Source: Stropharia rugosoannulata
Taxonomy: Eukaryota; Basidiomycota; Agaricomycetes; Agaricales; Strophariaceae
Direction: 5' to 3'
DNA length: 64,000 nucleotides
Assembly (NCBI GenBank): GCA_028532985.1
Contig: JANCIK010000008.1
Location: 1,798,001-1,862,000, forward strand
The position numbers and the translations under genes are program-made. The notes below the pieces were generated by a model. The model saw only the letters and a program-made list of their open reading frames with translations. It was not told where the DNA came from and ran no database searches. Below, piece by piece: positions 43,705 through 53,798 of this stretch (the stretch's first letter is position 1; each line of letters opens with the position of its first letter).

Positions 43705-45355
43705 CTCCCCCTTGCTCGGACATTACTCCAATTTCATGTGTGAAGTTTTGGTGAGATCCTCGAGGTAAGCCTTTAGTGAATAAGTCGGCCAAGTTCTCAT
43801 CAGTCCGTATATAGACAAGATTAAGTGTGTTGTTCTCGACAAGGTCCCGTAGGAAATGGTATGCTAAATCAATGTGTTTTGTGCGGGCATGAAATTCTGG
43901 GTGATGTGCAATTGACACAGCAGCTTGGTTATCACAGAATATGGTTGAAGTTAGCGAAAACTTGAAGTTTAATTCCGTGAGCAAGGATCTGTGCCACATG
44001 ACTTGTTTTGCTGCATGTGTGGCAGCAATGTATTCGGCTTCGGCTGTTGAGAGTGAGACTGAGGCCTGTTTCTTTGAGCTCCATGCAACGGTGCCTCCGG
44101 CAAGTGTAAGAACATATCCACTAACAGATTTCCTGTCAATATCATTTGCCCAGTCGGCATCACAATATATATTCAGCCTGGTATTGTTGACATTGTTATG
44201 TCCACCATATGTGAGTGTGTGAGTTTTCGTGCCTTTCAAATATCGAAATATTCGTTTGACGGCGGTCCAATGAATGCTGTGTGGCCGTGAGGTGTATTGT
44301 GCAAGTTTATTGACCGCATAGGAAATATCAGGACGAGTTCCTATGGCCAGATACATAAGACATCCAATCATTGTTGCATATCCGGCAGATAGGCGAGTAT
44401 CTGACTCCTCCTCTTCTGGAGTATCGTCCCCTTTGATAAACTGGTCCAGTTTTATATTTGGATCGATTGGAGTTGCTACGGGGTTCGCATCTTCCAGTTT
44501 AAATCGTTTCAGAAGGCTGTCAATATAGTGACTTTGTGACAGAGTAATTTTGCCGTTTTCTTGGTGTAGTTTAATGCCTAGAATTATCGAAGGTTGCCCT
44601 AGGGACTTGGTGTCAAAATAATTACCAAGTTCTTTCTCTATTTGATCGTTCAATGAGTTGGCTGTTGATACTGAAATGAAGTCGTCGACCCAGACTAATA
44701 AAATAGTAAAGTCTTGTCCGTTCTGCCGAAGATAACAGCAGTAATCCGATCTGAGTTGTTTAAAATTAAGTTCTTGAAGTGCACGGTTTAATTCATGGTT
44801 CCAAACGTTCCCAGCTTGTTTGAGACCATACAGTGAGCGTTTAAGTACGCACACATAACTTGTTCCGTCGTTATATCCAGGGGGTTGAAGCATATAAATT
44901 GTTTCCTTCAATTTTCCGTGTAAGTATGCTCCTTTGACATCAAACTGGCGTAGTTTCCAGTTGTTTATTGCTGCAAATGCAAGAACAGTGCGTAATGTCT
45001 CAAAGCGCATTACTGGAGCGAATGTTCCATCGTTGGAGTAGTCTGTGCCGGGTTTTTGTGAGAAACCTTGAGCTACAAGTCGAGCTTTAAATTTAATAAT
45101 GTCTCCGTGCTCATTTCTCTTCTTTGCATAGACCCAACGACATCCAACAGTTTTTCTATCGCTTGGTAGCTCCCCCATTTCCCATGTGCCCATTTTGCGA
45201 AGGGTATTCATCTCTTCATCCATTGCACACTTCCATTGGTCGCATTCTGGCCCAGAAATTGCTTCGTCATAATTATGAGGTACATCACTCTCGTTTTGGG
45301 AAGATATAAAGGTGGTGTCATTGAAGAAATGTTCCCAAATATTTTCCATGGCCAT
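43694..45355 (-). CDS. copia reverse transcriptase / RNase H
   Basis: 553 residues. RT signatures: CRWVYAKKRNEHGDI near the start, ARLVAQGFSQKPGTDY, and the active-site motif LLVWVDDFISVS in place of the more usual Tyr-Val-Asp-Asp. RNase H signatures at the C-terminal end: VAWSSKKQASVSLSTAEAEY with CDNQAAVSIAHHPEFH. It is in the same frame as the integrase half, but a stop-containing stretch separates them. The ATG at 45355 is simply the first in the open frame. In copia elements this is normally part of one polyprotein. Confidence 0.92.
   Translation of the reverse strand: MAMENIWEHFFNDTTFISSQNESDVPHNYDEAISGPECDQWKCAMDEEMNTLRKMGTWEMGELPSDRKTVGCRWVYAKKRNEHGDIIKFKARLVAQGFSQKPGTDYSNDGTFAPVMRFETLRTVLAFAAINNWKLRQFDVKGAYLHGKLKETIYMLQPPGYNDGTSYVCVLKRSLYGLKQAGNVWNHELNRALQELNFKQLRSDYCCYLRQNGQDFTILLVWVDDFISVSTANSLNDQIEKELGNYFDTKSLGQPSIILGIKLHQENGKITLSQSHYIDSLLKRFKLEDANPVATPIDPNIKLDQFIKGDDTPEEEESDTRLSAGYATMIGCLMYLAIGTRPDISYAVNKLAQYTSRPHSIHWTAVKRIFRYLKGTKTHTLTYGGHNNVNNTRLNIYCDADWANDIDRKSVSGYVLTLAGGTVAWSSKKQASVSLSTAEAEYIAATHAAKQVMWHRSLLTELNFKFSLTSTIFCDNQAAVSIAHHPEFHARTKHIDLAYHFLRDLVENNTLNLVYIRTDENLADLFTKGLPRGSHQNFTHEIGVMSEQGGVLE
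43705..43716 (-). other. copia polypurine tract
   Basis: On the minus strand, AGCAAGGGGGAG directly precedes the 3' LTR, the expected position for the plus-strand DNA primer. Confidence 0.8.
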
Positions 45356-45601
45356 ATGTGCGCGATCAGGTGTTTGGGACTTTGCCTTTGACGATTCAGT
45401 TGGTCTTGTAACGTCTGGTGGTCCAGGGATGCAGAAGGTGATGGTGTATAGCGCAAACTTGGTTTTCTTGCTTGAGGATTATTTATCAGCTTGTAATCCA
45501 CAGGTTCTGTTCTGGGGCGAAGTTGTCGTTCTTCTGGCATGTCTGTATGTTTTGCCAGTACTTGGGGCGGTTTGGGGCTGTAACATGTAATTCTGGAGTA
45601 A

Positions 45602-47899
45602 TTATATCGACTGGAAGTGGTGTGTACGAGTTTTCGGAGTTTGTGTGTCTGAATCATTTGTGTACTCCCCCTCAGACCGCAAATTCGGAAGTTCTGTAAT
45701 TTCCAGCTGTTGAGGTTCGTTATTTGGGTTGAATACATAGTTTCTGGATACTTTAATTGATCTCCGGGCTGCGTCATAATAACGCACAGACTTAGAGCCA
45801 TCTATGAATCCAACAAAAATCATCTTCTTTGACTTCGGGTCCAGCTTGGACCTATTTTTGGATTCATCAAGTATCCAGACGTCGCACCCAAATTCTCGTA
45901 GGTGTGACACATTTGGCTTTGCATTGTGCCATGCTTCGTGTGGTGTCCTTCCTTCCAGTGCTCGTGTTGGCGCTCTGTTGCGTAAATACGCTGCATGTGC
46001 AACTGCTTCATCCCAGAGAAAAGCAGGCAAGTTACTTCCGATTAACATTGCTCTTGCCATCTCTATTAAAGTCCTATTGAATCGTTCTGCCACGCCGTTT
46101 TGTGATGGGGAATAAGGTGCAGATGATTCAATAATGATTCCTTCTTCTGCAACAAAATCCTTTAGCTGTTGATTAATTAATTCTGTCCCGTTGTCAAAAC
46201 GCATCCACCGTGGGGGCCTTCCAAATTGCCGTTTAACTATAGCCACATGTGCCTTGATGCGTGTGAATGCCTCAGACTTTTGCCGTAGGAATAATACATG
46301 TACTTGTCGTGTACAGTCATCTGTGAATGAAATATAATATTTCCATCCTCCGATTGATATGACTTTTGCTGGTCCCCAGACATCTGACATAATTCGTTCA
46401 CCAGGAGTAAGTGAGCGATGCTGTGCTTCTTGTGGGAATGGACGGTGAGCTTGTTTTGCCTGTATGCATGCTTCACATAATTGTGACGGTATAGAAGATT
46501 CATCAATTCCCATGCCATCAACCATGTGTTCCCGATTTAGTCGTTGAAGTGCTGACATTGACAGATGTCCATAACGTCGGTGCCACTCATCCCAAGTGAC
46601 ATTTTTCGATGCTGCGTAATTTGTTCTTTCTTGTCCCAGCAATTGTGCTCGTGCATTGAGCTTGTAAAGCCTGTTGAATTTCTTTCCAACTCCAATAACA
46701 TTGTCATTTCTGTCTTTGAGTATACATTGTCCCTTTTTAAATTCTACATATCCATCAGCTTCGTCAAGGCGGCTAATAGATAATAGACAATTGGGTGCAT
46801 CAGGGACATGTAGTACGTCACGTAAATTATGACGTAATATCCTTCCGTTGACAGAGAAATTGACAATAACTGTTCCTCGACCGTGTGCAGCAGCTGGGTT
46901 AGGTCCTATGCCTTGGATAGTCGAGTTCTTGAGTGTGTGATACTCTGTAAATGCATCACGAGCTGTGCAGATGTGCGAGGTGGTTCCAGAGTCGAGAATC
47001 CAGTCATACTTTGAGATGTCTGTGTGTAATCCAGTTGCCATATATGACGTTTCATTGAGGTTATTATTTATAGATTCTTGTACTTGGTTACTCCGGTTCT
47101 TCCTGTTAGGTCCTCGCCGTCCTTTAGGGCCTTGTCCTTCTCGGCCTCCTCCTTTGGACCAACACTCTTGCTTAGTGTGTCCACGCTTGTGGCAGTTGTA
47201 GCATTCAATTGCGCTGTCCGATGTTTTCTTCCCACGGAATGTGGCATGCTTTGATTGTAAGGATGTGCTTGTTGTTTCGCCTGTACGGCCTTTACGGCGT
47301 CGATCTTCTTCTAATAAAATAGCCACGAGTTCATGTGAGGATAAATTGGGCTTGTTTCCGCTTGCACCGAGGTATGATGAGGTATAATTGTCCCATGATT
47401 CCGGTAAAGATGTAATTAGTACCATAATAAAATCTTCATCTGGTACTACATTGCCCATGATATGTAATTCCTCCTGAAGTTGCCGTAGTTGAGATATGTG
47501 TTCTGCCATATCAAATCCTTCTTCAGCCATTGCCCGGTATAGTGCACGTCGTGTGGCCAGAATTCCAAGTCTTCCCTTGGATTCTTTAACCGTGGTAAGT
47601 TGCTTCCACATCTGGCTTGCCGTCTCGGCGCCACTGATGTGTATCATTTCGCTATCACCTATAGATAGCTCAATCCGTGTGCGCGCCTTTGCGTCACCGG
47701 CTCTCCATTCCTCCCGTGCCTTTAATTCTTCTGCAGTTGGCTTCTGCGGGTCTGCTGATCCTGGCAAGGTTGCGTCATCCGTGATGTACTTGTCCAGTCC
47801 GAGGTCACGAAGTATTGCGAGCATTCGTCGCTTCCATGGCATCCAATTTGTGGCCTTCAGAAGTTCGATCCGGTATCCAGTGGAGTATTCTTCCGGCAT
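45602..47899 (-). CDS. copia gag-protease-integrase
   Basis: 765 residues. A gag region (~residues 1-220) is followed by the CCHC zinc knuckle CYNCHKRGHTKQEC. The aspartic protease motif WILDSGTTSHIC comes next. The pre-integrase HHCC finger follows (WHRRYGHLS...CEACIQAKQAH). The integrase core has DVWGP, FDNGTEL and PSQNGVAERFNRTL carrying the D, D and E ligands. The frame ends at a TAA at 45602 in the variable linker after integrase. A different frame in the linker (MPEERQLRPRTEPVDYKL) looks like the genuine continuation, so one or more small indels separate it from the RT half. Confidence 0.92.
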   Translation of the reverse strand: MPEEYSTGYRIELLKATNWMPWKRRMLAILRDLGLDKYITDDATLPGSADPQKPTAEELKAREEWRAGDAKARTRIELSIGDSEMIHISGAETASQMWKQLTTVKESKGRLGILATRRALYRAMAEEGFDMAEHISQLRQLQEELHIMGNVVPDEDFIMVLITSLPESWDNYTSSYLGASGNKPNLSSHELVAILLEEDRRRKGRTGETTSTSLQSKHATFRGKKTSDSAIECYNCHKRGHTKQECWSKGGGREGQGPKGRRGPNRKNRSNQVQESINNNLNETSYMATGLHTDISKYDWILDSGTTSHICTARDAFTEYHTLKNSTIQGIGPNPAAAHGRGTVIVNFSVNGRILRHNLRDVLHVPDAPNCLLSISRLDEADGYVEFKKGQCILKDRNDNVIGVGKKFNRLYKLNARAQLLGQERTNYAASKNVTWDEWHRRYGHLSMSALQRLNREHMVDGMGIDESSIPSQLCEACIQAKQAHRPFPQEAQHRSLTPGERIMSDVWGPAKVISIGGWKYYISFTDDCTRQVHVLFLRQKSEAFTRIKAHVAIVKRQFGRPPRWMRFDNGTELINQQLKDFVAEEGIIIESSAPYSPSQNGVAERFNRTLIEMARAMLIGSNLPAFLWDEAVAHAAYLRNRAPTRALEGRTPHEAWHNAKPNVSHLREFGCDVWILDESKNRSKLDPKSKKMIFVGFIDGSKSVRYYDAARRSIKVSRNYVFNPNNEPQQLEITELPNLRSEGEYTNDSDTQTPKTRTHHFQSI

Positions 47900-47984
47900 C
47901 GTTTCGGCTTGATCGATTCTATATCAAGTAAACGGTGAGGATATGGGTAGATAGTAGTATGTCGAGCTGTAGTTTAGTTATGGC

Positions 47985-47998
47985 CAGGGCTCATAACC
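47985..47998 (-). other. copia primer-binding site for initiator tRNA-Met, half-tRNA type
   Basis: Directly next to the 5' LTR, plus-strand CAGGGCTCATAACC equals, base for base, the anticodon arm of the eukaryotic initiator tRNA-Met as known from yeast (contains anticodon CAT). Binding to the anticodon arm, not the 3' end, is the arrangement known from Drosophila copia. Confidence 0.85.
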
Positions 47999-48216
47999 TG
48001 TTGTGCGCAGTGTGTTGTAGATAATAATGAATTATATTATATAGCCCTCGTTGGACTTGTATTTATACATAAAATCTAAACTACTAGAACTATCCACGAA
48101 GTACTACAATTAATATATGTGAGTCATTCCCACGGGTCATAGATTAAGCGCCCATCTAGTACATTCGAGATGTGGCGGGAATATTAGTGCTCGAATGTGC
48201 GAGCATTATTCCAACA
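47999..48216 (-). repeat. copia 5' LTR
   Basis: 218 bp, appears identical to the 3' LTR. It should hold the promoter of the element. Confidence 0.95.
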
Positions 48217-48221
48217 AAGCC
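48217..48221. repeat. copia target-site duplication, right copy
   Basis: aagcc, identical to 43482-43486. Confidence 0.9.
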
Positions 48222-48578
48222 CACTCGCACATTCTCCCTACTTCTCTTTTGACCTGCCCCCGCTTGTCCACTCACCGATGCGTGTCATCCATCTGGTACG
48301 CATCTCCCCGTAGCGCATAGCACTGCTGCAGTATCATATAAATACAAAACTTGATACGTGCATTATTATTCTTGTCCTATTCGTGTCTCGTCGTCATCCC
48401 TCCCCCGCTCCTGTAAATATTCACAGTGTTCCCCGCCCAGCAGGTCTCGCGAACATAGTTTTTACCTGGCCGCCCCGACAGGTTCCGCCACACCCCTTCA
48501 AGTAAGGTACTCTGATTCGTCCGTTAGTATCCTCTCCTAAAACAATGGGATTAATATTATATATACACATGTAAGTGA
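48222..48578. other. no gene seen; right flank of the copia insertion
   Basis: Continues the sequence interrupted at 43486. CT-rich, without supported open frames. Confidence 0.45.
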
Positions 48579-51500
48579 CTAAGCCGGGGTGTAAGCTGGC
48601 GGCAAAATGACAACGCGTCTGCTATTAGTGCCTGTTCGACTCCCCTCCACACCCCGAATACCACTGTCCTCCTCGCGGACCCGTATGATCTCAGCGCCGA
48701 CAGTGATACATTCGCTGCTCCCAACTTCAATAACCGCATCCTCTTCATTTCGAGATAGCGGGGGGGCATTTGAGGATTCAACTGGAGCGGTATCAGCTTG
48801 GCTACGCAATTTACTTGGTTGAATCATCCGAGTCTCATTATTCCTAGGCCTCTGTTCAATTTCCCGTCGCGCTTTGATCTCTTCTCCCATCCTTCCTGTA
48901 AGCATGGCGGAAAGAAATGTAACTGACGGGATGTTGTTCAGTGGGTCAATACTAGTGGTTTTATGTGCCTGAATATGTCTTTTCCTTGACCGTAACCATC
49001 TCCAGGTGACTAAGAAAAATAGTACAGCAAAGGCCAGAATGGCTGCAATAATGATAACCTCGTTTCGTGTTTTGATTTTATGGCCCGTTACTGTAGGAGA
49101 TATACCTTTGGGTTTGGTTGCCGTTGGAAATGCGCTTTGGGTCGTAGTTGAGGAGGAGGAGGAAGTCATAACTGACGATATAGTCCCGTTTGAGACAACA
49201 AAAGACTGCAATCCCCAGAAATAAGCAACGCCATTAGGCTGTCCTGGGATGGTAATGAGGTGGGATTTTGACGGGTCTAAATTATTGACCTTGAATAATA
49301 TTAAGCCTGGTTGTAATTCAGACGATAGTGCGGATGGGAGAGTGGTTTCAAACGATTGAAGCTGCTGAGAATCGATGGAGAAGTTGCCATTAATGTCTGT
49401 GCCTGATGGGATAAATACGCCTATTGAAAGAAGTGCAGAGCCTTCAAATAATTAATCTAACAGTATTCTGGAACAACGGCGGTCCACTTACCATTGAATG
49501 CGTACGAGATTGAACTATTGGAATTAAAAGGCATTATTGCACGCGTACCGTCGGGGGTAGTGAGAACATTCATAACTCCCGGAGATTGGATTGATTGGTC
49601 ATCTGAGCTGATACCGATGTATGGGTATGTAAGAGAAACAGTTTCAGGCACAGGTAAGTATTCAAGGTAGTCAAATAGAATAGAAATGTTCGGAGACCCG
49701 CCGTTCGTGAATATTATGTCATGCATCTCCGCGAGCAAGCCGTTTTGAGAGCATACCCTGATTCCCAGTGAGAAATGCCAAAAACGAGAAAAAACTAGAG
49801 CAAACACTGCCAAGCCTCACGAAATGTGCGAGTACGGTTTGGCAATCCGTTTGTAGGTCGATTTTGTTTGGCGGAAGAAATAACCTCACAAAACTAAACA
49901 CAACATCTTGTCAAACCGCGTGAAACCATAAAAAATCGCAGTAAACCCATAAATTGTGTTTTTAGTCCATTTGATCTAGCTAGAATTGAACCATAAATAA
50001 CGAGATAAAACGAAGATAAACCACATTTATTAGATACTGCCTAATAACATGGACCCATACACTGTCTACTAGTACATCGACAGGCTCCACAAACCTCCTT
50101 TCCCTATCCTGATTGCATACATCCTCCTGCCGCCAGAACCTCTGCCTGATCCCTGCTCAAATTGCCGCTGATCCCTGTTCGAATTTCCGGTAGTGCGTTC
50201 TATTAGAAACCGTTTCATAAATATAAAAATGAAAGGAGATAGAGCATATACGCACATATAAGTACAACCAGCGATGTCAGACTGCACCTTCCTAATTCAA
50301 AGGAGAAAATTAAAATTTTGTTCTGTTTAACTTGTGGAACACTTACCGACTACGAAAATTTCCTCGCCACATGCTTTCCCCATGATTTAACAATGAGCTT
50401 CTGAAAGAACAGTTAAATTGAGCATACATACCTCTTACCAATCCGGCATTCACTTGGGGCACGAGATAAGCATGATCTTCGGCTCTAAATAGGTATTAAA
50501 CCAACAAGAGAGCGCATATAAGGACTTATTATCATACCTATAGGCTCTTTAAGTTAATTGTAGGGCGTATACATCGCTGACTAGGATGTCTGTCGCTTGC
50601 GCATTCCTCGAGGGTGTACCGCGGTACTTTAGCCAGTGTGTAGGCAACTACGGGCCACGGCCCAAGCCACGGCGTGTTACGGTTACTGTCCCTGGGTAGA
50701 AAAAGGTTGGCACGTCAGCGGGTCACGTACGTGTATACGTACTAAGTAAGATGGTAGGAATGTGGTGGTTGGAGAGGAAGAAGTGAGACAGTCCTAACTT
50801 TGGGCGAGAAGCATTTGATCAATCACGTGCTTTCCGTAGTACGCGCGTCGCGTGCAGACTCTGAGCAAACTCTGAGTTGAAACTGAGACTTTGGGGAAAT
50901 CTCAAAGGCAATTTCATTCCCAGGCAGCCCTATAACTATTAAGTTCACTCTTAGAACTTAGAGCCTCCAGGATAGCACAATCACTCAAGTACTCAAAATA
51001 TATGAACACACAGAGAGTTATACCAAAGTTATACAATTGCCAGTCCCACTGCAGGCTGCTTTAACTTGCCTTCAACTTTGCTTCAACTTGCCCTGTAATG
51101 GCTTCACTTGATAGGGTACAGTGAGTGTCAACGCATTACGGTGGCGCTTCAATGTGCTGAGTCCGCAAGATCGGTATAATTTGTACTACTTAGTATGATG
51201 ACGTTGAGAATGACATTATGTAATACTAATCTGAGAGTCTGTCAAAGTTGTAGAGCTTGGGGGAGTTGTAGGTGAGGCAAAGGTGAGGTTCTGAATAGTT
51301 TACTCAGGTTTAGTTGCATTCGAGACATTTTCAAGGCAATATGTGATTGGTTTTGCTTGGTTATGTCGTGTTGGGCACAGTTGGATAATGTTAGTGTTGT
51401 TTGGCGCGGTTTTCGGCATTTCTCACTGGGCCTGATTATTGATTGCACTGATCTCTCTTGTATCGGATCTACAGCCGTTGGATTCCCATCCAAGAGACAT

Positions 51501-51809
51501 GTCCACGGGAGCGGGGGATCGATTCTCGGACCCGGAGAAAGGATAGCGTATACATTAACATAGGTGCCTTTCTAGCATTTATTGGAGATAATAGCCTGTG
51601 TGTGAAAATGACAGACCTTTGAAGGTATATGCAAACACTGCACCCGCTGTGGAAACATTGTGTAACGTATTCCCAATAGACGTTGGAATTATCAGTCCAT
51701 TACTTGCAGCTAGATCATTAAACGGGGCGAAGACGGAGTCTTCAATCGCTTTAGGGTTGTTATATCGTATGGCAGGGTCAGAATCGTCGACAATAACAGT
51801 CACAGTCAT
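48579..51809 (-). pseudogene. T4: T-family gene disrupted by a DNA element
   Basis: Exon 1 is 51809-51617 (MTVTVIVDDSDPAIRY...). Exon 2 starts at 51567 and is cut at 51430/51431. After the 1667-bp element it resumes at 49756 and ends at 49492. Exon 3 is 49441-48579. Counting one copy of the 7-bp duplication, the pieces sum to 1458 nt (485 codons) with no stop, so the insertion is the only visible lesion. Family blocks are all present: VNVYAILSPGP, FDYLEYLPVP, YPYIGISSDDQSIQ, WGLQSFVVSNGT, a membrane segment (IIIAAILAFAVLFFLVTW), EEDSGIRGVEG and LPPAYTPA. As it stands the frame reads into the element and stops after about 40 codons. Confidence 0.88.
49764..51430. mobile_element. 1667-bp non-autonomous TIR element, 7-bp target duplication
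   Basis: The two ends are inverted repeats: CCCAGTGAGAAATGCC is identical at both, followed by about ten further mostly matching bases (left AAAAACGAG, right complement GAAAACCGC). The flanks cctgatt (49757-49763) and cctgatt (51431-51437) are a direct duplication. No frame over about 75 codons lies inside, so there is no transposase. Terminal sequence and 7-bp duplication do not fit Tc1/mariner (TA), CACTA (3 bp) or a standard 8-bp hAT placement. Superfamily left open. Confidence 0.88.
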
Positions 51810-53798
51810 TCGTGAGCGACACTTGACGGAGGGGGATTCAGAGGGTTCGACTTAGTCGGGATTCAAGCTTAGGCTTAAGTACTTAAGTCTTTTAGATACA
51901 CGGCTCCGAGCAGAGAATGTCGATGATTGCTATGGAGATAACCTCTTATTTGTATTTTGTCAATCAACTTGAATATAAAACATTACATCTGATATTACCA
52001 TTCAATTACTTGAAACCACCATCGACACCACACAAAATCACCTGGGCTATTTTGTTTTGACTGAGTATAACGCAAGTATTCGCGAGTACGCTCACCATAA
52101 TTCTCCTGGTAAACCAAATAACTCCCTCAAAGAATCTTAATGTTGCCTATTCGCGTAGTCCTAGCATGTTCCCGGAAAATAATGCAGCGCCGTCCCTCCC
52201 AGACGTATATATAGCGTTACCGCGCCTCGTGTGTTTATGTCCAAGCATTTTTTTTTACTTGGGTGAATTATGCCTGCCGGACGTATTGGGCGCTGATGAA
52301 GCGCTGTGATCAAACCTTTTAATTACTTGGTTCCCCCCGTCCTTTTGTTTAACTAGTTTGACACATGATGATGATTACCTTATTTGATACGCTCTTTTCT
52401 CATTTTATGCCCGCTGGAAATTTGTTCTCCCTGTTTGTCAATGATGTAACTTGATCAAAACGCTGAGCGCCTGCCGACTATGCGACACTTTTAATAGTAC
52501 ACAGCCAATTGGCGTGCCTGATCTATAATAGGGACGTTCAAAATTGGACGCCCAGTGGATGCGAGATGAAACCACTGTGGTGTGGCCAACTTTGATAGTC
52601 TGTTCAAGAACGAGAATACAGCCGTAGTAAGTATTCTCATGTTGATATCCTCGTTACTGAACAGACCCTGAACGCCCCTATTTGTAAGCTATTTCACACA
52701 TACTTAAAGCTCTGCTGTTCTCATTGGTATTAATCACACGCATGCCTACTCCGGTAGTGTGCGGTTATTAATTTCATCACAAATTCACCTACTTATCTGT
52801 TCTCTTACGAAGATGACTAGGCCTTGAAGAATCAGATTCCGAATATTTTGAGGATGTATGCAACGGGCGGCTACCTGGCGGCTACTGGTACTTAGCGGTT
52901 TCCGGAAAAACTAGTAATGTGGACACTGTATAGTCAAATATGGCTTTGTGGTGGAGTATTCAGCAAACTTACCTCTGATTAGCCAAGGGATGAATGCAGC
53001 AGGGGATGTCGATGAATATTCAAAACCAACAGAGAGAACGGCGGCTTGACGGCGGCACGGGTGGTTGGGGCTTAGTCATCCAATATCCCATACCCGGCGG
53101 CTTCCGTCACCTTTTTGCGTTGTCTGCGATGTCCTCTATCCTGTTACCGAGCCTATGGACAATGTTTGTGTCATAATGGTCTCATTACTCCTCCGAGCGC
53201 GCGCTATTCACAAGCATACGAAACGTCCTGCCCAAGTCCTGCATTTGTCCTGTCTAGCCTTTGGGAGTATGAGAGTACCAGTCGACAGCGCCCAACCAGA
53301 GAGGACAGACTGCGACTTGGATGCTCAGCAAATCACTTTGGTGAGCAGATTGATCCCACCAATTATGTGAACTCTACGCTAGCCACCAGCTTTTAATTCC
53401 TGCCTTCCCCTTTGCTCTCACCATTGTTACCTGTCCCCCCACTTAACTGGCTGTTCGATATCCAATATTGTGTCTCATGCACCAATGTCCGAATTGCCAC
53501 TGCCATCTCCTATTCCTGTGTACGCTGCGTGCTAAGCTACCCGCACTTTCACGATAGGCGGAACTATCCAGGTGAAGAAGCCCTTCCGATTTTCTCACCT
53601 TCACGCCTCTATTTCCCTGCTTCCTTACCTCTGGAAGCACTTTCTCACTCTTCAACGTTGCTGCTCTGTAAAGCAGTGGCACGGCGTTAAGTCGTCACAG
53701 ACACGCGTGGTGTATCATGGCAGCTCTGTCATTTGGTGCGTTCGTTTATGACATGCATCATGAGGGTACGAAAAAATATGAGTAAATAAAAGTTCCAG
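51810..53798. other. intergenic between T4 and T5
   Basis: Holds the T4 promoter side and the T5 3' flank. Short frames around 52994-53690 on the plus strand overlap each other without family signature. Confidence 0.4.

Larger units (their letters stand above)
43487..48216 (-). mobile_element. complete Ty1/copia LTR retrotransposon
   Basis: A 4730-bp element transcribed on the minus strand. Two 218-bp LTRs, TG...CA ended, appear identical. The 5-bp duplication aagcc flanks it on both sides (43482-43486 and 48217-48221). It carries a primer-binding site, a polypurine tract and gag-protease-integrase-RT-RNase H in copia order (integrase before RT). Identical LTRs indicate very recent insertion. 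The pol frame is nevertheless interrupted between integrase and RT (45356-45604), so this copy probably cannot move by itself. Confidence 0.95.

Noticed and set aside
45208..45801. Minus-strand frame bridging the two copia halves taken as a separate gene
   Set aside because: It overlaps both pol frames; its middle is the displaced integrase-RT linker and its ends are shadows.
49764..51430. hAT assignment of the element in T4, because CAGTG occurs near its ends
   Set aside because: Placing the end at CAGTG gives no matching 8-bp duplication; only CCCAGTG ends with a 7-bp duplication fit and also restore the host frame.
52994..53690. Several overlapping plus-strand frames between T4 and T5
   Set aside because: Frames overlap each other, with no domain, signal peptide or credible introns.
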